Source: Haloplanus sp. GDY1 (GTDB taxonomy: Archaea; Halobacteriota; Halobacteria; Halobacteriales; Haloferacaceae). From it: 64,000 nt of DNA. The stretch's first letter is position 1; every line of letters begins with the position of its first letter. The stretch is from contig NZ_CP098515.1 in the NCBI RefSeq assembly GCF_023703775.1, positions 90,568-154,567 on the forward strand. The letters are read 5' to 3'. The notes under the pieces were generated by a model. That model worked only from the letters and a program-made list of their open reading frames with translations, did not search any database and had not been told where the DNA came from. Both the position numbers and the translations under genes were made by a program. Positions 17,906 through 27,179 of this stretch are shown in pieces.

Positions 17906-19312
17906 TCAGTCACTCTCGAGAATGGCAACAATATCGGAGAGATCGAAGAGACGGAGGTCATCACGCTCGTCTGCAGCTTCCTCAACCGAGCGTTTGAAGC
18001 CAGAACGGCTGAACAGGGCAAATTCATATGTCGGCTCATCACCTCCAGTGGGTGTCCAGTCGATGTGCTCCACGTCGTCTTCGAGATTCGAAAGCACGTC
18101 ATAGCCGAGGGGAGTGCTGGTGAATTTCGCTTCGCCGGCGATTAGCGTTGACTCATCAGTTGGGGCGACGACATCTACCTCCCGGCCCTTGTACCACCAC
18201 TGGCGTGGCACCTGTGTGAGCTGGTAGTCTGCATAGAGCGCCGGCACCGCCTGGTGACAGAGCGATTCGAATGTTTCGCTGACGAAGTCGGGCAATTCCG
18301 GTTCGATGAGATCCGCGTAGGCGTTCTCGCCGTAAAGTTCGTACTGGCCTCCACGGCCGTAGAGATACCGGAAGTAAAACCGGAATACTGGATCCTGAAT
18401 CTTGTATCGCGTCCGCTTGCTGCGTGCCGGGTCAGCGAGTGCTGGATGGTGTTTCTCGATGATCTGGAGCGTTTCCAGCCGGTCAAAGTAGTACGACGTG
18501 TTGGTACTCTCGATGCCGGCTCCCTGGGCGATCTCGTTTCGACTGCGGTTCCCGCTGGCCATCGATTCCAGTACGGAAAAATACGTGTTCACCTCGGTGA
18601 GTTCCATCTGAAGGACGGTTTCAGGCTCGTCGTGGAGTGGGCCATCCGGGTCGCACAGCAGCCGCGTGATGTTCTCTCCGAGGTTCTGTGATGGATCGAG
18701 TGGGCTGAGATATCGGGGTGTGCCACCGAAGACGCCATAGACGAATACCCGTTCTTCGGGATCGTACGTCGGCACGAACTCTTGGATAGAGCGAAACGGC
18801 AGCTGGGCGAGTTCGAGACGGCCATTCGGTGTCTGAGATACCCGGCCGTAGAGTGGCGCACCGCCATCGAGGACGTGGGTATGAATCATACCGATTGCAG
18901 AGCCTGTGAGTACGAGCGTTGCCTGACTCTCGTCGACAGCTGTACCCCACAGGTGTTGAATGACCGACGGGAACCCCTCGTTCGATTCGATGAGGTACGG
19001 GAATTCGTCGATAACGATGATGGCGTCTCTGTCGGTGAGGTACGTCAAGAGCGGTTCCCATTCCTCTTTGACGGCCGTGATGTCTGGATAGGTCGTCGCT
19101 GCTGCTTCGACGAATCGCCTAAGTTGTGTCGTCGCTGTTCCTTGGACTGCCTGATAGTACACAGCATCGTCGCGGTCGGCAATCGATTGGCGGACGAGTT
19201 CGCTCTTGCCGATTTGACGGCGCCCATAGATAATGGCGAGCTCTGCAGCGTCACTCTCGTAGAGGGCCTGCAACCGATCGAGTTCATCGAGACGATTGAC
19301 GAACTGGTCCAT
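17906..19312 (-). CDS. AAA ATPase of the DUF234/ATP_bind_2 type
   Basis: About 468 aa. Walker A variant YGRRQIGKSELV near 29-40, Walker B IIVIDEFPYL near 98-107, and a TGSAIG sensor-like stretch near 139. A winged-helix segment (NEIAQGAGIE) near 260 leads to a C-terminal DUF234 domain, which is a PD-(D/E)xK-like nuclease fold (EVDVVAP ... AGEAKF). The family is linked to mobile DNA and defence islands, but its role is unknown. A promoter-like AT-rich stretch lies at about 19340-19375. A decayed second copy lies at 59656-61034. Confidence 0.88.
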   Translation of the reverse strand: MDQFVNRLDELDRLQALYESDAAELAIIYGRRQIGKSELVRQSIADRDDAVYYQAVQGTATTQLRRFVEAAATTYPDITAVKEEWEPLLTYLTDRDAIIVIDEFPYLIESNEGFPSVIQHLWGTAVDESQATLVLTGSAIGMIHTHVLDGGAPLYGRVSQTPNGRLELAQLPFRSIQEFVPTYDPEERVFVYGVFGGTPRYLSPLDPSQNLGENITRLLCDPDGPLHDEPETVLQMELTEVNTYFSVLESMASGNRSRNEIAQGAGIESTNTSYYFDRLETLQIIEKHHPALADPARSKRTRYKIQDPVFRFYFRYLYGRGGQYELYGENAYADLIEPELPDFVSETFESLCHQAVPALYADYQLTQVPRQWWYKGREVDVVAPTDESTLIAGEAKFTSTPLGYDVLSNLEDDVEHIDWTPTGGDEPTYEFALFSRSGFKRSVEEAADERDDLRLFDLSDIVAILESD

Positions 19313-19560
19313 ACTCCCAGTCGTGGTGGGGAGAACATACGTGCTTCGAAGTTAGAGGTAGAACTATAATAGTCTGCACGATAATATTCTGAGCTCTAAT
19401 ATAGAGGGCCAATGATACAGACCGATAGCGCATACCTCCGTCTTCAGGCGGAGGTCAAGCGATAGGCATAGTGCGTCAATCCACGAATCCCGCCATTACT
19501 GGATTTCCCACGCTTCACCGAGGGTATTAAGACGCCGACGAACCATAGTGTGCAATACGG

Positions 19561-19950
19561 ATGAAGACCACACGGCACGCGACCTACAACCTCAACTACC
19601 ACATAGTGTGGTTGCTGAAGTACCGACAGTCGGTACTTGTCAAGGAGGTCGCCGACCGTGTGCGAGACATCCTCCACGAAATCGCCGACGACAAGGGCTT
19701 AGAGATTATCGACCTGACCGTTCAGCCCGACCACATCCACCTGTTCGTCAGTAGCCCACCGAAACACGCGCCCTCACTTCTCGCCAACTGGTTCAAGGGT
19801 ATCTCCTCGCGGAAATACAACCACCGCTACGCCGACAACGAGGGCGAGAAGATTCGATGGGCGCGGGGCTACTACGCAGGGACGGCGGGGCACGTATCCA
19901 GCGAAACGGTACAGGACTACATTCAGCGTCACGGGGAGGGCGACCAATGA
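19561..19950 (+). CDS. tnpA: TnpA, Y1 HUH transposase
   Basis: About 129 aa, full length for the family. HUH motif is HIH in PDHIHLFV near residues 60-64; the catalytic Tyr is in SSETVQDYI near 117-120. It cuts single-stranded DNA at the hairpin ends. Its stop overlaps the tnpB start by 4 bases (ATGA), a translationally coupled pair. Confidence 0.95.
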   Translation: MKTTRHATYNLNYHIVWLLKYRQSVLVKEVADRVRDILHEIADDKGLEIIDLTVQPDHIHLFVSSPPKHAPSLLANWFKGISSRKYNHRYADNEGEKIRWARGYYAGTAGHVSSETVQDYIQRHGEGDQ

Positions 19951-21185
19951 CCGAACTCACCAAGACGCTGGAACTGAAACTGGTAGACCCGAACGCACAC
20001 AAACGGCGGAAACTCCGCGAGACACGAGACGCCTACCAACAGGCCCTTCGAGATGCGTTCGACGCTGGTAGCACCACGCAAACCGAAGCGAACGACGTGG
20101 TGGTCAACTACGACCTGTCGGGGTACGCGAAAAACGCCCTCAAGAAGTACGTCCCGCAGTTGACGACAACCTACAATGCGGGCGAACTTCACGATGACCA
20201 CCCTGTTCGGTTCACCAACGAGGGGCTACGCCTCAACCACAAGCCCGAGAACACTATCGAGTGGTACGTCAAAATCCCGCACCACGAGGACCACCACCTC
20301 TGGATGCCAGCACAGCCGAATCCCAACCAACGGGACTGGTTGGAAGCGTTGAACGCTTGTGACGCGGAGATGGGTGAGAGTCGGCTGTTCCAGCGGAACG
20401 GGACGTGGTATCTCCACGTCACCGCCACCCGCGACGTGGAGGATTGTTCCGAGGCGTCCACCGATGAACAGACGCCTATCGGAGTGGACATTGGAGAAGC
20501 GTCACTTGTCACGGTGTGTCACCGCGACGACCACGGTTCTCCGACCCGCCCCGAACTATGGGCTGACGAAGGCAAAACCGTTCGTCGTCTACGCAAGACC
20601 TACTTCACCGCTACGCGACGGCTTCAAGAACGCGGAAGCAACCGTATCGCCGAATCGTTCGGCGACGACCTGTGGAACCAGATAGACGACGTGTTCCACC
20701 GCGTCACCCGCGAAGTCGTGGAGTACGCCGAGTCCGTCGAGAATCCCGTACTGGTGCTGGAAGACTTGACGTACATTCGGGAGTCGATGGACTACAGCGA
20801 GTATATGAATCGCCGTCTTCACGGATGGGGGTTCGCCAAACTCCACGCACAGATACGGTACAAGGCCGTCGAAAAGGGGATTCCCGTCGAGACGGTGAAT
20901 CCGCGTAACACGTCGAAGGAGTGCCATGCGTGCGGTGAAGTCGGATATCGTCCGAAACAGGCGACGTTCAAGTGTACGAACGACGACTGCTGGATGGGTG
21001 AGTACCAAGCGGACGTGAACGGGGCGATAAACATCGCAGACCGCTACCTCAGCGGAGAGAGTCCTTCCAGAGAACACGAGAACGACGATGACTCGGCTGA
21101 GGATGGGGCGCATTTGACCGCGCCACAAGACAGCCAAGCCGATGCTGAAATCCAGCAGTTGACGCTTGGAACGTATGCGTCTTGA
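19947..21185 (+). CDS. tnpB: TnpB, RNA-guided nuclease (IS200/IS605)
   Basis: About 412 aa. RuvC-like residues are D181 (GVDIGEAS), E272 (VLEDLTY) and D356 (YQADVNGA). A zinc ribbon with four Cys (CHACG ... CTNDDC) lies at about 326-348. All three catalytic residues are present, so it is probably active. The family uses an RNA made from the 3' end of its own element to cut DNA next to a short adjacent motif. The start overlaps tnpA. Confidence 0.95.
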   Translation: MTELTKTLELKLVDPNAHKRRKLRETRDAYQQALRDAFDAGSTTQTEANDVVVNYDLSGYAKNALKKYVPQLTTTYNAGELHDDHPVRFTNEGLRLNHKPENTIEWYVKIPHHEDHHLWMPAQPNPNQRDWLEALNACDAEMGESRLFQRNGTWYLHVTATRDVEDCSEASTDEQTPIGVDIGEASLVTVCHRDDHGSPTRPELWADEGKTVRRLRKTYFTATRRLQERGSNRIAESFGDDLWNQIDDVFHRVTREVVEYAESVENPVLVLEDLTYIRESMDYSEYMNRRLHGWGFAKLHAQIRYKAVEKGIPVETVNPRNTSKECHACGEVGYRPKQATFKCTNDDCWMGEYQADVNGAINIADRYLSGESPSREHENDDDSAEDGAHLTAPQDSQADAEIQQLTLGTYAS

Positions 21186-21262
21186 AACCACAGGGTCGTT
21201 GCACTCGGCCTGAAATCCCGTGGCGGGATTCCCGCGTCTTCAGGCGCGGGAGGAGGTCAAGT
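21186..21262 (+). ncRNA. Candidate TnpB guide RNA region (omega-RNA)
   Basis: The 3' untranslated part of tnpB has two nested hairpins (AAATCCCGTGGCGGGATT and CGCGTCTTCAGGCGCG) ending at the right end of the element. TnpB guide RNAs end there, with the next bases as guide. This is placed by analogy to known elements; no expression evidence exists. Confidence 0.45.
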
Positions 21263-21410
21263 GACGTACATAGTGACGGCTGTCGTCCATGGAGTCGCTG
21301 ACCACGATGGAGGCTCACACTCCCTGCCACGCAGTTTGAACTAACTCGGAGCTGAGAGGCGCTCAAGGGAAGAAGCCGCAGGACAAATCGGAGAAGATAG
21401 AGTCCACGAA

Positions 21411-21806
21411 CCCTCCACCGTTTCCGAAGCTTTTGCTGACGGCTAGTAACGCGAACCCTCACTCCACCATTTCCGGAGCTATCCACGAGAGAAGGAAGGA
21501 GGCCACGACAAAGACGGCATAGATTGCCGAGAAGACGATCCGCTCCACGAGTTCTGTCCTCCCACTCCAAACATATTCTTTTTCTAGAGTATTGTTTTTT
21601 CGGTATTACGGTTACTGTTTTACAGTGAGTATCTTAGTTCTTTTGTCTTGTATAGTACCTCTGCTGGACGGTAGCCCGCGTCTTTTCGATAGCTTCGGAA
21701 ACAGTGGAGTGAGAGGGTATTATAAAGAAACGGGGCTTCGGAACCGGTGGTGTGGGAATCCCTTTAAACAACCGAGCTTCGGACGCTCCGGAAACTAAGG
21801 AAGCGG
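21411..21806. repeat. Origin B repeats, left cluster
   Basis: A second repeat family, core GCTTCGGAAACNGTGGAGGG or a variant with CTCC. Copies: 21411-21431 and 21456-21480 on the minus strand; 21691-21717, 21735-21756 and a partial 21785-21806 on the plus strand. They face each other across an AT-rich segment with poly-T (21570-21660), which could be the unwinding element. They lie just upstream of the second orc gene. The interval 21186-21841 holds no other gene. Confidence 0.8.
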
Positions 21807-21841
21807 TGGTTTTATCATATCATCCCGTGTGGCGGTTTATC

Positions 21842-23098
21842 ATGGGGATGTTCCAACGAGACCGTCAGGTGTTCGCTGATGCCGAACCACTTGACGACTC
21901 CTATGAGCCCGAGGATATCCGGGAACGGGACGAGGAACTCGAGAAATATCAACGAGCCCTCCAGCCGATCATCGATAACCGACCGACGTCGAACATCTTT
22001 CTATACGGTAAGACGGGAACGGGGAAGACCGTGGCGACGAAGTTTATGCTGTCCCATCTCGAGAACGACGCAGCCGAATACGATGACGTCGATCTCTCGA
22101 CGGTTTGGGTCAGCTGCGAGAACCTCTCCTCATCCTACCAGGTCGCCGTCGCCCTCGTCAACGAACTTCGCGAAAGCCAGGACAAAGACCGCATCAGTAC
22201 CACCGGCTACTCTCAGCAACGAGTCTTCGACATCCTCTACGAGGAACTCGACGCGCTCGGTGGTACCGTCGTAATCGTCCTCGACGAAATCGACAACATC
22301 GGCCACTCCGACGACATCCTCTACGGGCTCCCACGAGCACGGTCGAACGGCTACGTCGACGACGTCCGCCCGGTGATCGTTGGCATCAGCAACGACTTCC
22401 AGTTCCGGGATAACCTCTCGCCGAAGGTCAAGGATACACTCGCCGAAAAAGAGATTCTCTTCCCCCCATACGACGCGAATCAGCTACGCTCGATTCTCAA
22501 CCCACGTGCCGAGAAAGCGTTCCACGACGATGTCTTAGCGGATGACGTCGTCCCGCTCTGTGCGGCGTTTGCCGCCCAAGACACGGGATCGGCCCGGCAG
22601 GCGATCCGACTGCTCCGTGAGGCCGGCGAGCTCGCGCAAGCCGCCGATTCTGACACGGTAACCGAGGAGCACGTCCGGGACGCCCAGGACGAGCTCGAAA
22701 AGGACCAACTCTACGAGGGGATGCAGGAACTCACGACACAGGGACACGCCGTCCTCTGTGCGCTCGCATACCACCAGGCGCTCGATGATGTCCCCATCCG
22801 CTCTCGCGATCTCTACGAACGGTACGTGAAGATCTGCGACCGGCTTGACGCCGACAGCGTGAGCGAACGCCGTGTTCGCGACCACCTCTCGGATATGAAT
22901 ATGCTCGGGCTCATCAGCGTCTATGAACGGAACGAGGGGCTCTCGGCTGGCCGGTATCACGAGTACGAACTCGACGTTCCGCTGAAAGCCGTGCTGGAGG
23001 TCCTCTTGTCGACGACCCGCTTCGAAGAACTCGCGAACATCATCGAGTCGACGGCCGACGATAACAACCTCCTCCAGTCGGATATCTCCGACTACTGA
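21842..23098 (+). CDS. orc: Orc1/Cdc6 replication initiator (origin B)
   Basis: About 418 aa AAA+ initiator. Walker A GKTGTGKT at 56-63, Walker B IVLDEIDN near 145-152, arginine-finger region and C-terminal winged helix follow. It lacks the acidic Ser-rich N-terminus of the gene at 1538-3004 and uses a different repeat family. ATG at 21842 chosen; an in-frame GTG/ATG further up at 21752 would run through repeats. Repeats on both sides support a working origin. Confidence 0.93.
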   Translation: MGMFQRDRQVFADAEPLDDSYEPEDIRERDEELEKYQRALQPIIDNRPTSNIFLYGKTGTGKTVATKFMLSHLENDAAEYDDVDLSTVWVSCENLSSSYQVAVALVNELRESQDKDRISTTGYSQQRVFDILYEELDALGGTVVIVLDEIDNIGHSDDILYGLPRARSNGYVDDVRPVIVGISNDFQFRDNLSPKVKDTLAEKEILFPPYDANQLRSILNPRAEKAFHDDVLADDVVPLCAAFAAQDTGSARQAIRLLREAGELAQAADSDTVTEEHVRDAQDELEKDQLYEGMQELTTQGHAVLCALAYHQALDDVPIRSRDLYERYVKICDRLDADSVSERRVRDHLSDMNMLGLISVYERNEGLSAGRYHEYELDVPLKAVLEVLLSTTRFEELANIIESTADDNNLLQSDISDY

Positions 23099-23140
23099 AC
23101 CCAGTTTCGTGATTTCTAACGTGGTACTGAGTTCCTGAAA

Positions 23141-23334
23141 GCTCCGGAAACGACGGAGGGTGAGGATTGTCCTAAAACTCCGAAAATAGTAGAGTGAGAG
23201 CGTATACTGCTAGGTGTGTCTTACCAAACAACTTGAACAAATAGTGCTGAGGAGTTTGGTAAGACTAGTCGAGCTGTATAGTAGAAGCTTCGGAAATGGT
23301 GGAGGGGTAGCAAAGCTTCGGAAACACCGGAGGG
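23141..23334 (+). repeat. Origin B repeats, right cluster
   Basis: Downstream of the orc stop, four copies of the same family lie in one orientation at 23141-23166, 23178-23203 (degenerate), 23286-23307 and 23314-23334. The core is AGCTTCGGAAAnnnnGGAGGG. The interval 23335-23611 shows nothing recognisable. Confidence 0.75.
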
Positions 23335-23611
23335 TACAGTCCTCATTTCTATCGGAAGCAGTACGTATGGACCGCGGGACGATTGACGTACTTAGCGAAT
23401 CAAAATAGAATTCTCGTGCTGAATCGAAGCCGGTGAGGTCCCCGATTCGTCATTCAGCGACTCGACCGTCGGCTCGTGCGCTGGATCGAACCGTACTGAG
23501 CGTACACTGGTTGGTGTTGTATTCTACCGAATAAGGCGTCGCAGATGTCTTGTCGGAGATCATTCGCGTGACGCTGAACGGGAGGTTCCAGAAAAAATAG
23601 ACAGATCACAT

Positions 23612-23631
23612 CCCCACCACCGTTTCAGCAA
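23612..23631 (-). repeat. Origin box-like repeat B2, copy 1
   Basis: Minus-strand reading TTGCTGAAACGGTGGTGGGG. An identical copy is at 25294-25313 (plus) and a weaker one at 25428-25447. Shared GAAACGGTGG core with the B family. The two perfect copies lie on either side of the tnpB element at 23738-25105 in opposite orientation. Confidence 0.6.
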
Positions 23632-23737
23632 TTCCCGTGGGAAATAGTGGAGACGGTCGATTCCAGATCAAACACACGATACAGTACAAGAACATGCTGG
23701 TTAGCCGCTGGGTACTTGATTCACTCTGTGAACTACC

Positions 23738-24982
23738 CTACTCGCTCACCGCTGACGCGGTTCGCTCCTTGAGGGTAGGGCTTCCTGCTTCTATGACGCG
23801 CTTTGCAGATACCGAATCGGTATCCACAGGAAGCGCAGTCTCCACAGGCGTTCGTTCGGAGTGTCCCACTCCTACTTTTTCGATACCGCGAGAAAGGATG
23901 TTCCACGCCGCGTTCGCATCCCTGTCCGTCTCAAACCCGCAGGCAGGACAGGAGTGTTCCCGAACCCACAGCGGTTTCTCCGTCGAGACGCCGCACGACG
24001 CGCACTCCTTGGTCGTGCCGCTCGGGTTGACCGCGACGAAGTGCGTTCCCTCTCGCTTGCACTTGTATTCGAGCAACGAGAGGAACGTCCGCCACGCGGC
24101 AGATGCCGTGTTGCGGCTGTTCGACGGCGACTCCATCATCCCCTTCACGTTCAGGTCTTCTACCGCCACTAGGTCGTACTCCCGAGCGTAGTAGTTCGAG
24201 AGCTTGTGCAAGAAGTCGCGGCGCTTTCGCTTGAGGGTGGCGTGGCGTTCAGCCACGACCTGCCGTTGTTTCTCCCAATTCGCGGAGCCGTTTTCCTTCC
24301 GCGAGAGGTCGCGCTGTTCGCTTTCGAGCTGTTCGCGCTCGTCGGAGAGGTCTGGCGACCCGACCGCCGTGCCGTCGGTGTCGTGAGCGTACGTGAGAAT
24401 CCCCACGTCGATGCCGACGCACTTCTCGGGGTTTTCGGGCTTCGCGGGTGGTTCGCGGTCCATTTCGATGCCGAAGGTGGCGAACCACTCGCCCGTCGGT
24501 TCCTTCTTGAGCGTGACCTGCTTGAGTTGGGCGTCGTCGGGGATGGCACGGTGGAGCCGAATCGGTATATCTCCGAGTTTCGAGAGTGATAGGACAGTCT
24601 GACCGCCCCTCTTGTCGAGCTTGAAGCCAGACTGACTATACGTGAAACTGCGGAACTCCCGTGGTGGCTTCCATTTGAGTTGGCCGACGCCGTATCCGTT
24701 CTCCTTGAGCTTGGAGAGTCCTTTAACGTTGTCGAACAACCGTTCAACGACGGTTTGGAGAACTTTCGAGTACACGTCCGAGAGGTCGTCCCACCACGTC
24801 TTGAGGTCGGGAAGTTCCGACCGCAGGGTAGTCATGGACGGCAATTCGCCGTGGTTCTCTCGGTACTCGTTGAGGCGGTAGCGCGTGTGGTTGTACAGTT
24901 GCCTACAAATGTCTCGGTGGCGGTCCAACTCCTCGCGGTGGGCGTCGGACGGCGTGAGACGGTACTTGTAGGCGTAGTACAT
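23738..24982 (-). CDS. tnpB: TnpB, IS1341-type, intact
   Basis: About 414 aa. RuvC residues D182 (GIDVGILTYAH), E265 (AVEDLNVKG) and D345 (DRDANAAW). Zinc ribbon CASCG ... CPACGF near 317-338. Complete and probably active, but with no tnpA partner, so mobility depends on others. A 39-aa gene sits immediately upstream (4 bases apart). The 3' end of the gene has the same sequence as many solo scars in the window. It was inserted between the origin-like repeats B2. Confidence 0.93.
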   Translation of the reverse strand: MYYAYKYRLTPSDAHREELDRHRDICRQLYNHTRYRLNEYRENHGELPSMTTLRSELPDLKTWWDDLSDVYSKVLQTVVERLFDNVKGLSKLKENGYGVGQLKWKPPREFRSFTYSQSGFKLDKRGGQTVLSLSKLGDIPIRLHRAIPDDAQLKQVTLKKEPTGEWFATFGIEMDREPPAKPENPEKCVGIDVGILTYAHDTDGTAVGSPDLSDEREQLESEQRDLSRKENGSANWEKQRQVVAERHATLKRKRRDFLHKLSNYYAREYDLVAVEDLNVKGMMESPSNSRNTASAAWRTFLSLLEYKCKREGTHFVAVNPSGTTKECASCGVSTEKPLWVREHSCPACGFETDRDANAAWNILSRGIEKVGVGHSERTPVETALPVDTDSVSAKRVIEAGSPTLKERTASAVSE

Positions 24983-24985
24983 CTG

Positions 24986-25105
24986 TTACTCTCGTTCTTC
25001 AATTAGTTCGTCCAGTTTTTCGCGGACAAACGACGAGAGGTTGAGGTGTTGGTCCTCAATCCACTCGTCTTGGTCCTCCCGAATGGTGATTGTCTTCCGT
25101 TTCAC
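24986..25105 (-). CDS. 39-aa protein upstream of tnpB, ribbon-helix-helix-like
   Basis: GTG start at 25105, read VKRKTITIREDQDEWIEDQH and ending EKLDELIEERE, stop at 24986. The short beta-strand then two helices is like small antitoxin or CopG repressors. It lies 3 bases ahead of the tnpB start and shares its promoter. A leaderless start matches the TATA at 25127-25134. Such small genes occur upstream of haloarchaeal tnpB genes; a repressor of the element is possible. Confidence 0.6.
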   Translation of the reverse strand: MKRKTITIREDQDEWIEDQHLNLSSFVREKLDELIEERE

Positions 25106-25606
25106 CGTAATGCACACTATGCACATTATATATTAGTGTCTTCGGTGGCGTGGGCCTGTGGGCCGAGCGTCGAACGTGTTTGAGAACTGTGCAGCACTGT
25201 ATCCCCTCCCTACTGCGCTACTCGGTCGCTTTGCTCCCTGCGTTGCTCCTTGAGAAAGGGGCTTAGTGCCTCGATTCAGCTAATCTGGGTGAATTGCTGA
25301 AACGGTGGTGGGGGTCCTGAGGCCATTCGTTACCCCTCTCAACCCAAATCGAGTGTTGACCACTCTCCAGTTTCCAGTTACGAACTCACTCCGATTCTGG
25401 GGTATAATGTTCTTCCAGCTAGATTAATTCCTGAAATAGCGGTGGGTGTCTCTAACCCTAATTGCTCAGAACCTTATCAAATCTGAGGGAGGAAAAAGAT
25501 GTGAACTGTTAGATAAGACTACTAGTCGCCGATAAGCTCCGGGAACGCTTCGTGTTGAGAAGGGTAGTCCGTCAAACGCGTGTGAACGGCGGCGACGGTA
25601 TCGCAG
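25106..25606. other. Gene-free interval with solo tnpB tail and B2 repeats
   Basis: It holds a solo tnpB 3' end (about 25198-25270, in which minus-strand SPFLKEQ and RVAQ match the tnpB C-terminus), the perfect B2 repeat at 25294-25313 and a weak B2 copy at 25428-25447. No other gene was seen. Confidence 0.6.
25127..25134 (-). promoter_or_regulatory. TATA element for the small gene-tnpB pair
   Basis: Minus-strand ATATATAA. Its centre is about 26 bases ahead of the GTG at 25105, so the mRNA would be leaderless. Confidence 0.6.
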
Positions 25607-26017
25607 CTAGGCGGTCGAACTGTCGTACATCTCTTCGAATGCTTGCTCGCCACGGATCAACTCGTCGACGCCGTCAGTGAGCGTCACCTCACCGAAAACG
25701 GTCGCTCGATAATACGTGTACAGGCCGTCCTGTCCGCGCTCCGTGCGCTGGCGCTTCTCGACGAGGCCGACGTCGACGAGCTTGTTGAGATGGTAGTGGA
25801 GTGTACTGTCGTCGATGTCGAGTGCGTCTTCGAGTTCTTTCGGACTCATCTCACCGTTGTGAACGAGTCGATAGAGGATCTCATAGCGGGTTCGGTGACC
25901 GACAGCCGCGTGCATATCGAGGTACTCCTCAAGGCTAAGAATGCTCTCCTCGGGCAGCAGGTCTGCCGGATCGTCCGGGGCGTCGCCACCAACCGTCCGC
26001 GTTTGATCCGTCGCCAT
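25607..26017 (-). CDS. ArsR-type winged-helix regulator
   Basis: About 136 aa. HTH at about 46-100 (GHRTRYEILYRLVHN, then TLHYHLNKLVDVGLVE) with a flanking N-terminal Asp/Pro-rich segment and short C-terminal dimer part. It resembles haloarchaeal ArsR/HTH_20 repressors. No obvious Cys metal site. It is divergent from 26114-26734, with a 96-bp gap holding both promoters, so it may control that gene and itself. Confidence 0.9.
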   Translation of the reverse strand: MATDQTRTVGGDAPDDPADLLPEESILSLEEYLDMHAAVGHRTRYEILYRLVHNGEMSPKELEDALDIDDSTLHYHLNKLVDVGLVEKRQRTERGQDGLYTYYRATVFGEVTLTDGVDELIRGEQAFEEMYDSSTA

Positions 26018-26085
26018 CGTACGTCACGCTATGCGGCGGAGACGCTTAGTCGTTGTCAAGCCGGAAATTCTCAAAAACACCTCTT

Positions 26086-26091
26086 TTTATA
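26086..26091 (+). promoter_or_regulatory. TATA element of the DUF7509-like gene
   Basis: TTTATA about 23-28 bases before the ATG at 26114, giving a leaderless transcript. It lies in the divergent space with the regulator. Confidence 0.5.
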
Positions 26092-26113
26092 CTCTCGCTG
26101 AATAGGGTCCGAT

Positions 26114-26734
26114 ATGCCCGTCGAAATCACGCGCGAGCTGATCGCTGACCGGTTCGGGCGTGTGACATACGACCGGTTTCTCTTCTATCTGATGGGGCCG
26201 TACAAGTCGTTCAACCTCAACTACGTCCTCAGCGAGGAGGACCGGCGCGAGATCGACGTCGACGATCTTCCTGGACCGTTACGCCGACTCTTCAGGAATA
26301 AGGACGACATCAACGCGGCACAGGCACTCTTGCGACGTGTACAAGGGGAACTTCGGACCGACCCGGGAGTGAATGCATTTCTCGCACTTGACGTCGACAT
26401 CGACACAGACGACGTCGATGCGGTGACCCAGAGCATTGAGTACGCACGCTGTAGCAACGCAACCGCGTTCGTGGTGCCGTTTCTTGGCCACAATTTTGGC
26501 GTTGGAGAAGAGGCTGGTAGTATTCTCGAAAATCTTGCGGCAACCCACGGGGAGCGGTTGATTTTCGTCCACGAGGATGACGTGACGAGTGCGATGATCC
26601 GGTCGGCGTCCGTCCGGTGGGATTTGCGCGTTGAAACCTACGAGACTGAGGACGAACTCGCGGCCAAACTACGGCGGTTCGCCGGCGGAATTATGCATCG
26701 CGAACGACGGGGGGAACTCGATCAGTTGGATTAG
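26114..26734 (+). CDS. DUF7509-like haloarchaeal protein
   Basis: About 206 aa, acidic. The segment ATAFVVPFLGHNFGVGEEAGSILE resembles nucleoside deoxyribosyltransferase or TIR-like folds (an alpha/beta core with Gly-rich loop and Glu), but catalytic roles are not shown. I recognise the family as one often paired with a winged-helix regulator; function is unknown. A tnpB tail scar starts 18 bases after its stop. Confidence 0.7.
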   Translation: MPVEITRELIADRFGRVTYDRFLFYLMGPYKSFNLNYVLSEEDRREIDVDDLPGPLRRLFRNKDDINAAQALLRRVQGELRTDPGVNAFLALDVDIDTDDVDAVTQSIEYARCSNATAFVVPFLGHNFGVGEEAGSILENLAATHGERLIFVHEDDVTSAMIRSASVRWDLRVETYETEDELAAKLRRFAGGIMHRERRGELDQLD

Positions 26735-26752
26735 AAGACGATGACGGCGATG

Positions 26753-26822
26753 TATCCCCTCCCTACTGCGCTACTCGGCCTTCGGCCTGCGTTGCTCGTT
26801 GAGGAAGGGGACTTAGCGCCTG
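26753..26822 (-). repeat. Solo tnpB 3' end, scar
   Basis: Nearly the same as 25198-25270: TATCCCCTCCCTACTGCGCT then a hairpin-prone stretch to AGGAAGGGGACTTAGCGCC. The tnpB body is missing. Confidence 0.55.
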
Positions 26823-26861
26823 AAAACAATTAAAACGAATGGGTCCTCCAAGCGGTCCTGT

Positions 26862-27179
26862 TCAGATTAGTTGATTCCATGCGAAGGCGAACGATCTGAG
26901 CCACTCGTTTGCAGTTTCTGCTTCGGTATTGCTAAAACAGTTCGAGAAACTGGCAATTCTGCGCTTTACCTCACGAAAGACACGTTCGACGGCATTCCGA
27001 TTGCCGTGGCGTTCGTATCTGCAATCGAGGCCGTGGCGTCGGCAAGCGTCGTTCAGCGGTTTCGCACTGTCGACGAGATCTGTCGGGAGTTGTGCCGGCG
27101 AGATCGTTGGCTTGTAGGACATCAGCGGTCGCTTCGTGATAACCGGACCTCTGACAGAGGTAGAGTGTTGGTTGATCAA
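26862..27179 (-). pseudogene. IS6-like transposase C-terminal remnant
   Basis: The last 60 residues (YERHGNRNAVERVFREVKRR) match the conserved C-terminus of haloarchaeal IS6-family transposases; the catalytic DDE N-terminal part is lost. Confidence 0.65.

Larger units (their letters stand above)
19430..21262 (+). mobile_element. IS200/IS605-family element with tnpA and tnpB
   Basis: The left end carries a hairpin (CCTCCGTCTTCAGGCGGAGG) at 19436-19455, and the right end the related CGTCTTCAGGCGCGGGAGGAGG near 21235-21258. The element has overlapping tnpA and tnpB, both intact. There is no target duplication, as expected for single-strand transposition. Ends are estimates. Confidence 0.75.
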
